From contig NC_043752.1 in NCBI RefSeq assembly GCF_902148845.1, forward strand, positions 665,785 through 729,784: a stretch of 64,000 nucleotides of DNA, written 5' to 3'. The notes under the pieces were generated by a model that worked only from the letters and a program-made list of their open reading frames with translations, was not told where the DNA came from and ran no database searches. This document shows positions 36,653 to 51,987 of this stretch, in pieces (within the stretch, counting starts at the first letter, position 1; every line of letters begins with the position of its first letter). The position numbers and the translations under genes are program-made. This DNA is from Salarias fasciatus (Eukaryota; Chordata; Actinopteri; Blenniiformes; Blenniidae).

Positions 36653-38224
36653 CATGTTGTTTTCTAAGGGGCTTTTTCAATTTTCGGTCCTGACTAAACA
36701 GGTGAGAGTTTAATTCTTCACATTAGGTGAAAAAAAAAAAAAAAAACAGCTTAAAACCTGCTAATAAAATGTTTGACAGTTTATTTCATCAAGGTTATGT
36801 CACAAGTAGCTATGAAACACCAATAAAATGTTCAGTTATGAGGTTCAACGTGTTGAGAAGAGGTTCATTTATCACATGTCCAGATTACCAAAGTGGAGGG
36901 AGCGAAATTCAAAATGCTCAAAAAATCTGAAATCAATGTTTAGAATTCAAATCTAGCTATTAATTGCCATTTCATCACATTTAACCTTAAGAAGCCTTTA
37001 AATTATTTCAATCAGCTAATCATCCTAAATTACAGTTAATACCTGATAAAAAGAGCTTCTTTCTCCAGAAATACAATGAAATTTTCAACTTCAAGTTTTT
37101 GAATCAAAATGTTTATAAGCTGCAAATAAAACTTTTGAATCATCAAGAGTTCAGAATAGTCATCAATCATCAATAAAGGGTTAATCTCAACAGGATTATA
37201 CAGTTAAAAGGGCTGAAAGTAAATATCCAGTTATAAATTATTAACTGTTAATTAAAACATCAATCAATCGCAGGTATGCAGTTATAAACATTCTTAGACA
37301 TTTAATGTGACATGGCAGTTAGTCATTTGAAGGTTTAAATTCTCAGAAATGTCATTTTTATGTTGATAAATATTAATATTGAGCATAAAGACTCTTGTAA
37401 TGAATGCATTACTTTATAACTATTATAGCAAATAAGTCATGATGGGATGCATTTATCAGCATACACTTGTAAAAATAAATAAATGAAGTAAATTGTGTGA
37501 TGAATGGACTTTGAGTTCAGATCTGAGCTCCAAAACCTTTCATTGTGATCATAAATTTTACATTTATCATGGTTTATTGTTGATCCATGTTGTATTTTAA
37601 TCAATATTAAAGATATTAAAATAACCAAAATAACTTCTACATAAAGTTTCAGTTAAATTTAGTTCGGATTACAGCTGGACAAACCTCGTGACTGTAAAAT
37701 CTTTTTTAGAGAAAAGTCAAGAATAAAAACAAGTATTATTATTGTACTACTGTACACCGTAAAAAACCCAATTACCAAAACATTGACTCAATTAGAAGAT
37801 TGCTAAGGCAAGTTGAAATAGACCATTGGCTCAAGTGTTGTTATTGGGAAAGCCAGTTAATAAATGTTTGTACAATTATTCATAAAAAATATTGAGTCAG
37901 GTGATAAATTGTTGTTGGGTGAACGCCCACAATGGCTGATATTGACTCAACTAACATACAGTAATTGAGTGAATGGATTGGACAAGTTTTGCATTTGTTG
38001 ACTGAACAAATGTGGGCGGCGTCATTTACGGTAATGAACTTCGAGCAAAGGAAGTACGGCAAAGCCACAAAGTTTGTCGACACGGCCTCACGGAGGGACG
38101 AGGAGTGACAGGTAAGCAATACTGTGCGTTTGCTTATTAACATTGTCAATCTCTGAAACCAGAGTCAAAAGAAATTTGTTTTTCTGTGGAATCTGTTCTT
38201 GGGGGACTGTAACATTTTTTGCTT

Positions 38225-38545
38225 GCTAGCTAGCCAGTTAGCTTGGGTAGCCGGGCAGCTAACTTACATATTACCCCTCTAATTCATCAGGTCAATGTTT
38301 AGCCAGCTAACAAGCCAACAGCATTAGCCGTCTAACAGCGCCCGAGGCCCCACGAGCAGCACGTCCGCACGTTAGCTAAACCCGCGGGGCAGGGTTTAGC
38401 TAAAGCTAGCTCCGGTCCTGCGAGCGGCACGTTCGCCCGCTAGCTGATGCCTAGCTCCTGTCCCGCGAGCGGCACGTCCGCCCGTTAGCCGGCTAGCTGA
38501 CACTCGCCCCGGCGCGGGCATCGCAGCGCCTCTGTGCGAGAGCTG
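38225..38545. repeat. GC-rich region with imperfect GCTAGC-bearing tandem units
   Basis: Repeated units share CGAGCGGCACGTTCGCCCG followed by GCTAGCTGA-like sequence, at least three times (about 38360-38510). TTAGCTAGC-like motifs lie around them. It behaves as the CpG island of the transposon-borne gene. Confidence 0.65.
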
Positions 38546-38834
38546 TTGGCAGACGAACGCCGTCAGCTCGTTGGCCAGCTTCCTCTAGCATAGATTTATA
38601 ATATGGTTTTGCCTGGTAAACAGCCTAGCAAGCAAACCATCAGTCGGGAAGCAAACGTCTCGGCGGGAAAGCTAGCTTTGAAGGCTTTAATAAGGTCAGC
38701 TTTTCTAGCATTAGTATTTATATCAATACTTGCTCTGGAAGTAGCTGTAATCCTGTCATTCTCAAACCACTGGGTTCCCTTAACTCTGACAAAGTACAAA
38801 TTGAACTAAATGGACCCCAGTCCCATTAAAGTTG

Positions 38835-39085
38835 TTTGAATATATAACGGTATAATGGACAATGTTTTAGCCAATGAATGGCGTGATGCGAGCGTCAACT
38901 ATTGGTCCTCTGACATGTCAATCACGCTGAAGAAATGCTTGCGTCACGCCGTCAAGCGCGCTCGTCGGAGCAGCAGAGCAGGTAGGACGGTCTGGCGCAT
39001 GCGCGTTTTTCAAAAAGCGAGTAACAGACGTTTGGCTTTGACTTTATCGAGAAAATCCTCCATTATACCTTTAAGGAAAACACTT
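38835..39085. mobile_element. Small MITE nested in the CACTA-like element
   Basis: GGTATAATGGA at 38849-38859 recurs inverted at 39059-39069 (TCCATTATACC), with TTAAAG-like outer bases. The interior has ATTGG boxes and a GCGCATGCGC palindrome near 39.0 kb and resembles 31.37-31.46 kb. Confidence 0.5.
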
Positions 39086-39393
39086 TTTCCTAACTTGTAA
39101 GGGTCATTTCACAGTCTCCTAAAGCAGTGGCTCCCAAACCTTTTTGCCTGTGACCCAAAGGGGAATTATGACATTTGCCAGGACCCAAACTAGTGAAAAC
39201 AACAGATCTACAAGCCCACAACACATCATGAAATAAATTGGCTGTGCCGTTCTTTGGCTTCCATCTTAACTTTTTATTTTGGCATCTCTCTACTCAGGGC
39301 AGTTTCTTCTGCTTGACACAGTTTCTTCTCATTGACTTGCACTACCCTGTAAATATCTGTCACATATCTATAGTTATGTATCTTCTCCCTCAG

Positions 39394-40826
39394 ACGAAAG
39401 GAGGTCGTTGCTGAAGATGTGCATGTCTCCACAATCAGCCAGAGATGGCCAGCCCTATTCTTGTTGGATCAGGTAAGTTTGTGTATGTTTTACTTTGTTC
39501 CTTCCTCAAAGTACACATAAAATGTCACACAACTGAGACAACCATATGCACTGGAGAGGGGTGGAACTAACTGTAGGTGGGAAGAGAAATGGGATGTAAT
39601 GATTTTGTCAAGAGGAAGTTAGACTAATATTTCTAGAAACACAGAATAAACACAAAAACAACACCAGGGCCATGTTTCTTATACCCTAACAATAAATAAA
39701 GGGTCTGATGCCTCAAAGGTGGAATGGCCCTTTAAGCCTGGTATTGAAGATGGTCACTCTGATCTGTCCTGAGCAAGTGACGTGATGCTACATCTGTGGT
39801 TTTTGCTATGATCTGTCTACAGGTTGTACATTCACAAGTTGTCTCTTCATTATCTAATTGTTTTGCAGGTACATGCAGAATTCAGAAGAGTAACAGGAAA
39901 AGAATTGATGGAAACGTTCTTCCCCTCCTTGGATGAGCACACCAGAGCTCCGCACCGTAGCTCACCACCCCACTCAAGTGACACTAAGGAGTCTGTTGGA
40001 GTACCGAGACGAGCAGGTAAGATGGAAAATAACGGACAAATGTGTCTTCATCACTTAAACCCTACTGGGTGTCCGGAGTCCCTCACGATTGAAAATAGTG
40101 TTTTCTGTTATTGTGGGTAAAGCTTCTGCTGAGAATAGCTGATCGACAAGCTCACAATGTCACATAGTGAGCTTGTCAGTCTGCTATTTTCAGTAGAAGC
40201 CGTTTTCAGTACACTGTACATACAGTAGATGTATGTATGCAGTTACAATGAATCAGCCTTTAGATTCTAGATGTGAAATGAGCTGCCTGCCCACTCCATT
40301 CCCACACTATGTCTGAAAGAGTCGACATTGTAAAAAATTGTACAGTGACAGCATTACATTGTTGTTTTTTGTTTTAATTTAGAACTGTTTACTTTGTTTT
40401 CATGTTTAAGCACTTTGAGTTTACACGTCTTGTATGAAATATGCTGTATAATGTACATGTATGAACAATATGCATGTGACTTGACTTGTCCTGTGTATCC
40501 AGACCACAGAGATCGTTAAACATCGGAGGGTGGTGGCTGTCAAAGGGCTGCAGTATTACCTGGGGGAGAAAACCGAGCTTTTCTATAGCCAGATGGTGTG
40601 TACGAAGCCTCAAGCCCCGTGCCAATGGGTATCCTGGAGATTGTGGGGCCTCCGGGAGGCCTGGAAGCTGCGCCATTGCTACCTCCTTACGAGCCTTGAA
40701 CCCCAGACTTTCCTTTACAGCTTATACTGTCAGCTATTGGATTTGCTCTGTTTTGCACTCTTTTCAAATGTTGTGTAATTTTTTTGAATTTAAATGTTTT
40801 GTTTTGTACACAGAAAAATAAAAATT
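39394..40826 (+). pseudogene. Transposon-borne spliced gene fragment, SAMD3-like
   Basis: Three plus-strand exons: 39394-39472 (contains STISQRWPALFLLDQ), 39869-40016 (VHAEFRRVTGKELMETFFPS) and 40503 to the AATAAA at 40817-40822 (contains RRVVAVKGLQYYLGEKTELF). The pattern of QRWPALF, then an EFxR helix, then a short LGE-type segment resembles a dispersed family of fish proteins annotated near SAMD3; this is recalled, not searched. Splice sites are good, but one frame does not run through all exons, so the copy is probably not functional as protein. A noncoding first exon ending at 38111 may belong to it. It is most simply a captured host gene or a transposon accessory gene. Confidence 0.45.
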
Positions 40827-43419
40827 TAAAGTAAATTTGTCTTTATTAGTCTTTAATTAGGCTATATTTTATGTTGAGTATATATCATTTAAATATTAAT
40901 TCATGCAGTCATTATTATGTTATTCACTCAATTATTACTTTATAGTTGTAATGACTAATAAGTCCTAGTTGAGTGAGCACATGATGTGGAATATGACATG
41001 GTGTCAACTAATTTGTTTCAATTGGCTCAATTAATAAGCCAACAGTCATTCGTTCTGTCAACGATTATTAAGCAACTGGCTGAATTAATAGCCAACAAAG
41101 AGTTTTTCGTTCAATCAATGTTTTTAAATAGTAACTGAGTCAACTCAAAACATTTCGTGAAACGCTTCACCCTATGAATAATCAATTCAACCAATTTTTT
41201 TTTTAATACAGTGTAGTGATTTAGCCTGTTAGTGCGTGAGAGAACTCACACCTGTGAATTCTGTTTTAAAAAGTTGAATTCCTGTGCGTGAGAGTAAAAC
41301 CCATCCTTGAAAAAGACTTGCGGGCGATTTGCGCGAATCACGGGTCCGTTATTAAGATCCGTCAATCGCGCTGCGCATTTGACCAAAACAGGTGAGTATG
41401 AAGTGTCCACAGATAAAAGTCCTGTAACCGGAAATGATTTGTTGTTTCTGGGTAGATCGCGTGCGTCCATCAGCCAAAAGCACCGGACGATTAAACCGGA
41501 AGACTTCCGGGATGAATGAACAGGAACGGCTCTGACTTTAGAAAGGCCTTTCTCTGAAAATACCTGACAGTTTACCGTTTAAAGGTTTCATTCAACAATC
41601 ATTTGATTGGTAAACCCTTTAATGGAGTGTAAAGATTCAAAATGCACCAATAATAGTTTTAAACTCCTAAACTCGATTATTTAATAATTTAATTTCCAGT
41701 TCTGCAGCTCAAACAGACTTTTTATTGTCTGAAGTTTTGATGTTTTCTCGTCAGTCAGTGTTTCATTTTAACAGTTAAAAACATGGATTTCTTTCAGTAT
41801 TTTCCGGTTGTGTCCCAGGCCTTGATAGAGTCCTTTTATAATAATAAGAGGATTTTTATGAGAAAACTTAATGTGCTACTCTAAAACAAAGTGCAGTTGG
41901 ACTTTATTTCAGTCCTCCTTCCTGCTTCGTGTTGTTATATTTCAGACTGTAACTTTCTCAGAGCTCCTGTAAGTTTTTGGCAACATAAAGTGTGAAAAAG
42001 CAGCAGCTCGGCCTCAAACACACTTAAAAGCAGATTTTAAGGGCTGTGGCCTGCAGACAGCGGAGGGGAAATAAAACTCATCCATCATCCTCTGGGGCAG
42101 GTCTGAGGCGCCCTCTGCTGGCAGAGCAGCCGCACTGCACTCACATCAGGAGGATCCAGCAGAGTCCAGCTTTAACGGTGAGTTTGGAATCCATAAGACT
42201 GGATTACATTTGAACAGAGACGCGAGAGCTGCTGGTTGAATGTTTCTACTAATATCAAGGTCAAATCTGTAGTTTTACATCCGAAATTCATTATTTGGAC
42301 AGAACTCGCTTCAGGATGAACTGATGTGACTCTAAATCCGTGTGAAAACACACAGGTGGAAATAAAAACAACCATCATTAGACATGACGCTCATTGGAGG
42401 CTAAATGTAAAAAGTATTTGAATAAAGCAATGCACCTGCGAAGTCTGGGAGTTTCCACAGAAGGTCTCTGACTTATTTTGAAGGCGTCAGGTGGGAATCA
42501 AGGGGACTTCTTTTAAAGGAAACTGAAAAAACTCAATAACCTTCAGCAGATCCTCTCATGGAGGATGAGACAGTTTATCTGTGTTTAAAGGCACAATTAC
42601 GACAAATCCCTTATTTGAATCTGGATAGCAGTTCGTTTTAATAAAATGACCTGATTTGAATCATGATGTGGAAAGACGCCTGGGTTTGGATTCCAGGGAT
42701 TCATTTACACCTCAAACTAGAGAATAACGAGTTACATGTGAATTCATGCACCAAATCCTGTCTTCATGTAGTGTCACGTCTCCAGCAGCCTGTCTTCTTA
42801 TTCCCCTCATCTGATTCTAATTATATTCAAAAGCAAAAATCATGGCAGATTTCTTATTTTAATTTAGGTTTGAACTCTTAACAGCAATTTATTTCTGAGA
42901 GAAACTTGTTTGAATTGAGGCGGCCTTCATTTTAAGAAACGTTCATCAAATTGCGTGATGACTGAGGATTAAATCCTGATGTGCGGTAAAAGCATGATTT
43001 GGGACAAACTGCAGCTGCCTTGATGATGATCTGGACCACAGTCTGAATATTTATAAAATGTTACTTTTTTTCTACATTTATTATTTCAACTAATATCAGA
43101 AATTATTAATGGTATTAACTATTTCGAATCGAATCCGCATTCGCTATCTTTTAAACAAACACTTTAACCTCAAACTAAATAGAAAATGTTGAATTTAATG
43201 TCCTCTTGAAAAGTTTTAGCGCATCAAAACATGCACACAACTTCGTGCATCAAATCCTCTGCAGCCTTCATCGTGATCGAGCTTCACCCATATATTTATT
43301 TGTTGGCTGGACCCGCGGGAAGGGGTGGAGGAGGGGTGGAGGGAGCACTTTCCCCAGAGAAACAGATGATTTTACCCTCCTCAAATTATCTCTTTAACTA
43401 CACAATAATCTATATTTGA

Positions 43420-43421
<2 letters not shown>

Positions 43422-43483
<62 letters not shown>
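43422..43483. repeat. (CA)n microsatellite
   Basis: About 62 bases of uninterrupted CA. Confidence 0.97.
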
Positions 43484-43485
<2 letters not shown>

Positions 43486-43586
43486 TAGCACAAAATACCG
43501 CTTTTATCAAAGTATCATAAAAGGCTAAATCCACTGTTCATTGATCAAGTAAAAATGTTTATTTTGTGTGTTTTACGTTTTTTCCC

Positions 43587-43587
<1 letters not shown>

Positions 43588-43643
<56 letters not shown>
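43588..43643. repeat. (CA)n microsatellite
   Basis: About 56 bases of uninterrupted CA, 105 bases from the preceding run. Confidence 0.97.
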
Positions 43644-43645
<2 letters not shown>

Positions 43646-45221
43646 CCCCCACCTTCTCCAAAAACATAATTGATTCTTGGTTTATCAGTTTGGAATCATA
43701 TAATAATTAAAGCTGAAATGATTTCGTGTTGGTCGCATCATCAGCAGCAGTATGGTTTTAAAAAGCTTTGCTTAAAAAGCAGTTTTAGAGATTTCCTTGG
43801 CTTGGACCCCCCCAGACAGTCTCAGCAGACTCAACCCTGCACATGCTTTATGTTTCAGTTCAATGCTTTTTGACCCTTTTCGCTCATTTAAATGTGAAAT
43901 ACTTTCTTCATTTTCTGTCTAGATTCAACATTTCAACAAGTAGAACAAAGGATTTAGACGTTATCAGATTTTAAAGGAAAATCTGGGTGGAGATGGAGCG
44001 TTTTCTGTGCATTGTTTTGAAATTAGGAGCCGCTGTGGTGCGTTCAGGTGCTGCAGGTCTTTAAACAGATGAACCGGAGCCAAACACAGTGATTCTTCCG
44101 CCAAAATCTCAGTAAATCGCCAGTAAAGTGATGCAAAAAGAGGTTTTGCGCCCCGGTGGTGACGGTGCAGAGTGCGCAGCGCAGCGCAGCCTGCGTCCCT
44201 CCTGACGCATCTGCGCCGCAGCCTGCGCCGTCTCCTGACCCGCGGATGATCCCGCACACATGAATTATGCATGAGATCCGGGTACAGATTACCCCTATCA
44301 ATATGCAATACTCATTACGCGGGCTAAATTGCCACTTAATAGTTATGAATATGTGGAAAATGTCTGGGACCCATATAGCCCACCACTGCTTTTAACTTTT
44401 TCATTTCATTTTTCTTCTGCTTCTTTTTTTTTTTAACTGCAGTTGAGTTTTGGGAGGGAGTTTAAAAATATTCCACAAGTCGTCGTCCCGCTGCCTTTTC
44501 AGCTTCCTACGCGTAATATCATTATGTTTTATTAGTGTCCGGTAGACAAAGCTCCATAGGGCCACGCAGCGCAGGGTTCTTTATGTGGGAGCAGTGAAGC
44601 CTGCGTCCAGCTCCGAGCTGGCCGACGCTTCACCTTTGGCCGCTCGGTGACTCGGCACATCGGAATAAATCACTCCAGGAGCTCGCTCAAGTTCGTGTTA
44701 TGTCAACTGACCCCCTCCTCCCTCTCTCCCAGAAAAGCCACATATTTTCCTTAAATAGAGTTAATTTTACTTTTAACCCGTTTCAGCCTCTGGAAATAAA
44801 GCAGTTAGTTTAAAAATCTTCTTAAAGAGCGGCTGAAAACACAAGTTGTGCGCACGGTGTCGGGATTCTAAGGCCTGCACATCCATTTCTAAAGGATAAA
44901 AGTTTCAAAATGTACATAAAAAAATGTTATAACTTAAAAATAAAGTGTGTGGACATTCACGCATAAATTGCTCTTTGTTTTTAAATTATAAGAGCGTATT
45001 TTTTTTTTTTTTTACAATTTGATTTGCCGCTTCAAAATATTTAACCTTTCATTTGAAAAATAATTTAATAATAAAATAATATTTCCCTGCAGTTTAAAGG
45101 GACCAGCATGTGAGTGGACACTTCCTTGCCCAGTCCAGCCTTTCCAGTCCCATCCACGCAGTTAAGCCGTCACTTTCATTCAAGGTTGTGAATTATATAG
45201 TACATTGTCTACTCCCCAAAA

Positions 45222-45253
45222 CCATAAAACCAACTTTATGGACCTCACGTGAC
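45222..45253. promoter_or_regulatory. Paired CDX/HOX sites next to a CACGTG E-box
   Basis: CCATAAA (45222-45228) and its inverted copy TTTATGG (45235-45241) flank a short spacer, with CACGTG at 45246-45251 four bases on. TTTATGG is the CDX/posterior HOX consensus and CACGTG a USF/MYC-type E-box. The block lies about 450 bp beyond the hoxb5b polyadenylation signal. Role inferred only. Confidence 0.35.
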
Positions 45254-45697
45254 TTTTCACAGTCTGTAAGTAATATAGGCCTATACAATCTTTGGTAAGG
45301 GGGAGATTTTTACCAACTTCAGCCTTGCCTATATACCTGTAAAGCCAAAGCCACCTCGCTTTTTGGGGATTTTAGTGCGTTTTCTATTACATTTTACGCA
45401 CGGGTCTGGCTGCAAAACGAGGTCAGCAGAGGTAAGTTTTTAAGAAGTCTTCTCTTTCACCGTGTCTGTTAATAACAGAGCTAGAAAAATACGAGGAAAA
45501 AAATTGGCCCAGATTCAGGTTTTGTCAGGAAGTTTCAGGAGTTAATCATTGATAAGTCTGATTGGAGCGCAGAAGTTGCCGCGCGGCCTGAAGTTTGATG
45601 CGTGAAAGCTCCCAAACACGACTCGAGTTTGGTTTATTTTCTTCTAAACTCTGAGTGATAACACAGTGGAGACACGTTCAAAGCAACTGAGAGAAAC

Positions 45698-45703
45698 TTT
45701 ATT
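45698..45703 (-). terminator. Candidate hoxb5b polyadenylation signal
   Basis: AATAAA on the minus strand, about 780 nt after the hoxb5b stop, with an AT-rich 3' UTR in between. Confidence 0.5.
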
Positions 45704-46482
45704 TTCAAGCGCTATGAGTTCACTTACAAATACAAAAAGCTTATTGGCGAAAAAAGCTTACATCACTGCCTATCCACAGAATAACCCTTTGCACTAAAAA
45801 TTTATCACATTGACAGGTTGAATACATTTGCATTGCTCATAATTAGATCTAAACAATAATAATTATAGTAATAATAATAATAGATGCACAAAATATCCTA
45901 GAGCTACACATTGGCTTGAAAGTTTATGGATCTTGGGCACAAGTTAACCATCAAAAATAGCAGTAAAAGTTACACTAAAGCGCTTTGAATGGCCCCGAAT
46001 ACATTAGGTTTACATTCAATGAAGAGCAGCATATGGTTTGGAAACTTTTTCTCCTTTTTTTCTTCCTTTTTTTTCTTTTTTTCTAATGCTGATCTGTACA
46101 ATGAGTTTACTCCTGTTAGACCGTCAAGAAGTTACAATAAAGAGCTCAAGTTGAAACACCTTCAAGAATGAGAGACAGAGAGAAAGAGAGAAAGAGAGAG
46201 CATGGACAAATAACCCCAGTCATTATTTACATCGTCTTTTTTTCTCCAAATAGGACATCTAAGCTATCATAGTACAACAACAGTAAACTAAAAATGGCAT
46301 TTAAGACCACAGAATACTTCTTTTTCTATCACAATAGCATGCTGGAAGGTGCTGCGCTTTCAATAGCTTTACAGTACTCAATGATTTCTTCCTTTTTTCT
46401 TCTTTTTTAATATTTATTCTCATTATTATTTTTACTCTGCCCTCCCCGCACGCACACACACAGGAGGAAAAGAAAAAGTTGT

Positions 46483-47826
<1,344 letters not shown>

Positions 47827-47953
47827 TTGCTTGGATTTTTAAAGCCTCGATTTGTAGATCTTTGTCGCTATAATCCTGTGTGCTTGCACGATTTATGGAT
47901 GCAATCATGAATTATAAGCAATGAAGCCCTACTGTACTTTGCCAGGTATGCGG

Positions 47954-47963
47954 CCAAATATGG
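47954..47963. promoter_or_regulatory. CArG box upstream of hoxb5b
   Basis: CCAAATATGG fits the SRF consensus CC(A/T)6GG exactly, 128-137 bp upstream of the hoxb5b ATG. A TTTATGG CDX/HOX-type site lies between it and the ATG (near 47.90 kb), and a TTTACGAC-type site (47999-48006, minus) lies just upstream. Confidence 0.4.
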
Positions 47964-48519
47964 GAGAGCGTTCGGGAATCACGTGCCTTTGTTGACCAGT
48001 CGTAAATCCTCACTGATGACTTCAAGAGGTAATTCATGCTCCATGGTTACAAATGATGACGAAATAATGGTCGTTAGGCTCCAGTCAATGGTGCCTCCCC
48101 GCTGCGCCCCCGAGAGCCGCGCAGGCAGAGAGCGCCATCTTCCGGACGACCGCGGCATCGCCCCGCCGGGACGCGCGAGCTGTCAGGCCCCGCGGATCAT
48201 CCATCATTTATGTAACACTCGGATAATGTAGGCCACAAAAGGCTCAGGTAGCGCATAACGGAGACTTATCAGGCGCGCTGTTGTCACCTTAACACGCAGA
48301 GTGTCGATCTGCAAATTGTCTTAATCTCTGCACCGGATTTATAGCAAATCCACGGGCTTATTGTGGCTTTAAAAGCACCGCAACACTCTTTTTTATTATA
48401 ACAATAATTATAACGACCACGACCACTCATAGTAATAATGATAATAATAGTAGTAATAATAAATCTCCAACTGCGCAAGAAAGACAACCACCAGAGTTTC
48501 CAATATACATCAAAAAGCC

Positions 48520-48525
48520 TTTATT
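48520..48525 (-). terminator. Candidate hoxb6b polyadenylation signal
   Basis: AATAAA on the minus strand about 560 nt after the hoxb6b stop. Other AATAAA copies lie nearer (near 49.04-49.07 kb), so the used site is uncertain. Confidence 0.4.
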
Positions 48526-49083
48526 TCTATGTACAATTTCCTAAACAAAATATTGCACACAGTATCCAGATGTGCATTGAACACAGGTGAACAACAATAA
48601 ATAACATGTAACATTTCCCATCTGTACAAATGGAACCGGGGAGGATTGATGGCACAGCTGTAAACAACAAAGCTCTACAGACGATCACAGAGCGACGACA
48701 CCACACACATGAGAGGAGAGACCCCTTTAATGTCAGCAGGATGGCAAATAAAAGGAATCCAGCCCAGGAGGCCTACAGGGATGAGGTAACGGCGCGGCTG
48801 CAAAACGCTCACCTATTTACATTTTGGCGGATTTTTGCATAGTCCCCGAAAATAAAGACACGAGCACGAAGACGAACAGAGGAGGACCTGATTTTAATGA
48901 TCACCGTGCAGATACTGAAAGAAAGTCACTCTACACGTCTCTAACATGTGATTCACTTCATATCTACAAAGAAATGGTACATTTTATTGTTGGGGTGTGC
49001 ACATGAGAGCGCGCACACACATGCCTTTTGTTTTAATGTCCCTTTATTTTTTTTTCTTCCTTTATTTTTTTCTGAATTAATCT

Positions 49084-50770
<1,687 letters not shown>

Positions 50771-50970
50771 TGGGTGGACAACGGGGTGTATATACTCCGG
50801 AGGAATATGATTTGTTGTCTTTTATAGTCCAAGTGCTTTTGCCATTACTTTATCGGAGATTTGGTTTTTGCTGAAAGGGGGGGTTGTGAGGTGCCACTGA
50901 ATACAGAGGGGAAGTGTACCATCTGATCAACCTCTGGCCAATCACCGCCGTCTGTGCTTGCACTATTGCA
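50771..50970 (-). promoter_or_regulatory. hoxb6b proximal promoter
   Basis: A TATAAAA box lies at 50826-50820 on the minus strand, about 50 bp before the ATG, with a CCAAT box (plus strand, 50938-50942) about 115 bp further upstream. The implied transcription start near 50795 gives a very short 5' UTR. Confidence 0.5.
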
Positions 50971-51927
50971 CCCATGGGGGGCTCTTGTTGCGCGCAGGAG
51001 TCCCCGCTGAATTGAATTGAAGCGCTCGAGCCTGTCGGTCTTTACGCACGCTCACACAGACGCGCTACGACTCCCAGAAACACACATATGCCTCAGAAAA
51101 GCACATATGACCTGCATGAGCAACATGACGCGATTTTCCTTCATGCAAATACAAAGTGATAGAAGCAGAAAGCACAAGTCCTCCCTCCTCCGCACTCTTT
51201 CTCTCCCACACAGCGCAAGAGCATGGAAACAAAATGCCAAACACTCTCCATTTACGCACAATTTGCAGCTTTGCTCAGCGTCCAACATCCACTGATATAT
51301 CCCACTAAAAAACTGAAATCTAATCAACACTCAAATCAAACTCTTTATCCTCAAAAAACTGCTGCCAAAAATCCAAAGAGAAGCATGAACGTGAACCGAG
51401 CCGACACTCTTTGCGCCAATAACGCAGTTTTGTTCCTCTTCGCAGGTGTGAGCTCGTCCCGATTCACGGTTCAACTCCCACTTAAGTGTATGAAGACGAG
51501 CTGAGGAGTAGAGCACGAGCCTGCACGCAGACCATCATCCCCCTCCTCATCATCATCATCACCTGAACACCGTGACCAAAAGGACAACAGTCACCCGGTC
51601 ATGGAGGTAAAAACAGGAACAAGTCCCAGATAGGAGTCTCACCCAGAGAATCTTCTTCACTCATTAATATGAATAATCAGTGAAATTAAAGAAGTCTGAG
51701 ATCTGTCTTGATATTATGTAACCTTAGAGCACGGTAACAGTTTTAATTCATAGGAAAGGCGAAAGATTCAGCAAATAAAACTTTATTCTTGATTTAAAGC
51801 AACGAAAATTAATTTTTTGCAAAAACAGAGATTTTACTTAAGTACCACAATTTGTTTTTTTATAATAATTCCTCGATTCTGCCAAAAGCCTCCCCCTCAG
51901 ATGGCGTTACTCTTTCAAGAAGTGACC

Positions 51928-51928
<1 letters not shown>

Positions 51929-51982
<54 letters not shown>
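51929..51982. repeat. (AT)n microsatellite
   Basis: About 54 bases of alternating TA. Confidence 0.95.

Positions 51983-51987
<5 letters not shown>

Larger units (their letters stand above)
37755..41213 (+). mobile_element. CACTA-like DNA transposon of 3.46 kb carrying a spliced gene
   Basis: The left end CACCGTAAAAAA and the right end (reverse complement CACTGTATTAAAAAA) form terminal inverted repeats. Both flanks are rich in TTGAGT/ACTCAA-type subterminal motifs (37.78-38.0 and 40.9-41.2 kb), as in many fish elements with CACTG termini. Inside lie a CpG-rich promoter region (38.0-38.55 kb), a plus-strand exon ending in a GTAAGC donor (38111), three further exons with good AG/GT sites, and AATAAA at 40817. 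The ends suggest EnSpm/CACTA, but no clear 3-bp target duplication is seen, so the superfamily is tentative. A small MITE is nested within. Confidence 0.6.
33086..46482. other. hoxb5b downstream region, invaded by mobile elements
   Basis: Thirteen kilobases between mir-10 and hoxb5b. The part up to 41.2 kb is dominated by two multi-kilobase elements and a LINE fragment, listed separately. From 41.2 to 43.4 kb no gene is recognised. Two CA runs lie at 43.4-43.7 kb. Blocks at about 44.15-44.35, 44.50-44.70 and 45.10-45.45 kb are motif-dense and look like conserved noncoding DNA. The hoxb5b 3' UTR occupies about 45.70-46.48 kb. Confidence 0.6.
47827..49083. other. hoxb5b-hoxb6b intergenic region
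   Basis: 1.26 kb containing the hoxb5b upstream region, a motif-rich block at 48.0-48.3 kb that includes CATCCATCATTTATG, and the hoxb6b 3' UTR. No microRNA or coding exon is recognised. Confidence 0.6.

Noticed and set aside
45421-45440. AGGTCA-4-AGGTAA near hoxb5b as a retinoic acid element
   Set aside because: Spacing of 4 and a degenerate second half-site do not fit the DR2 or DR5 elements known in Hox clusters.
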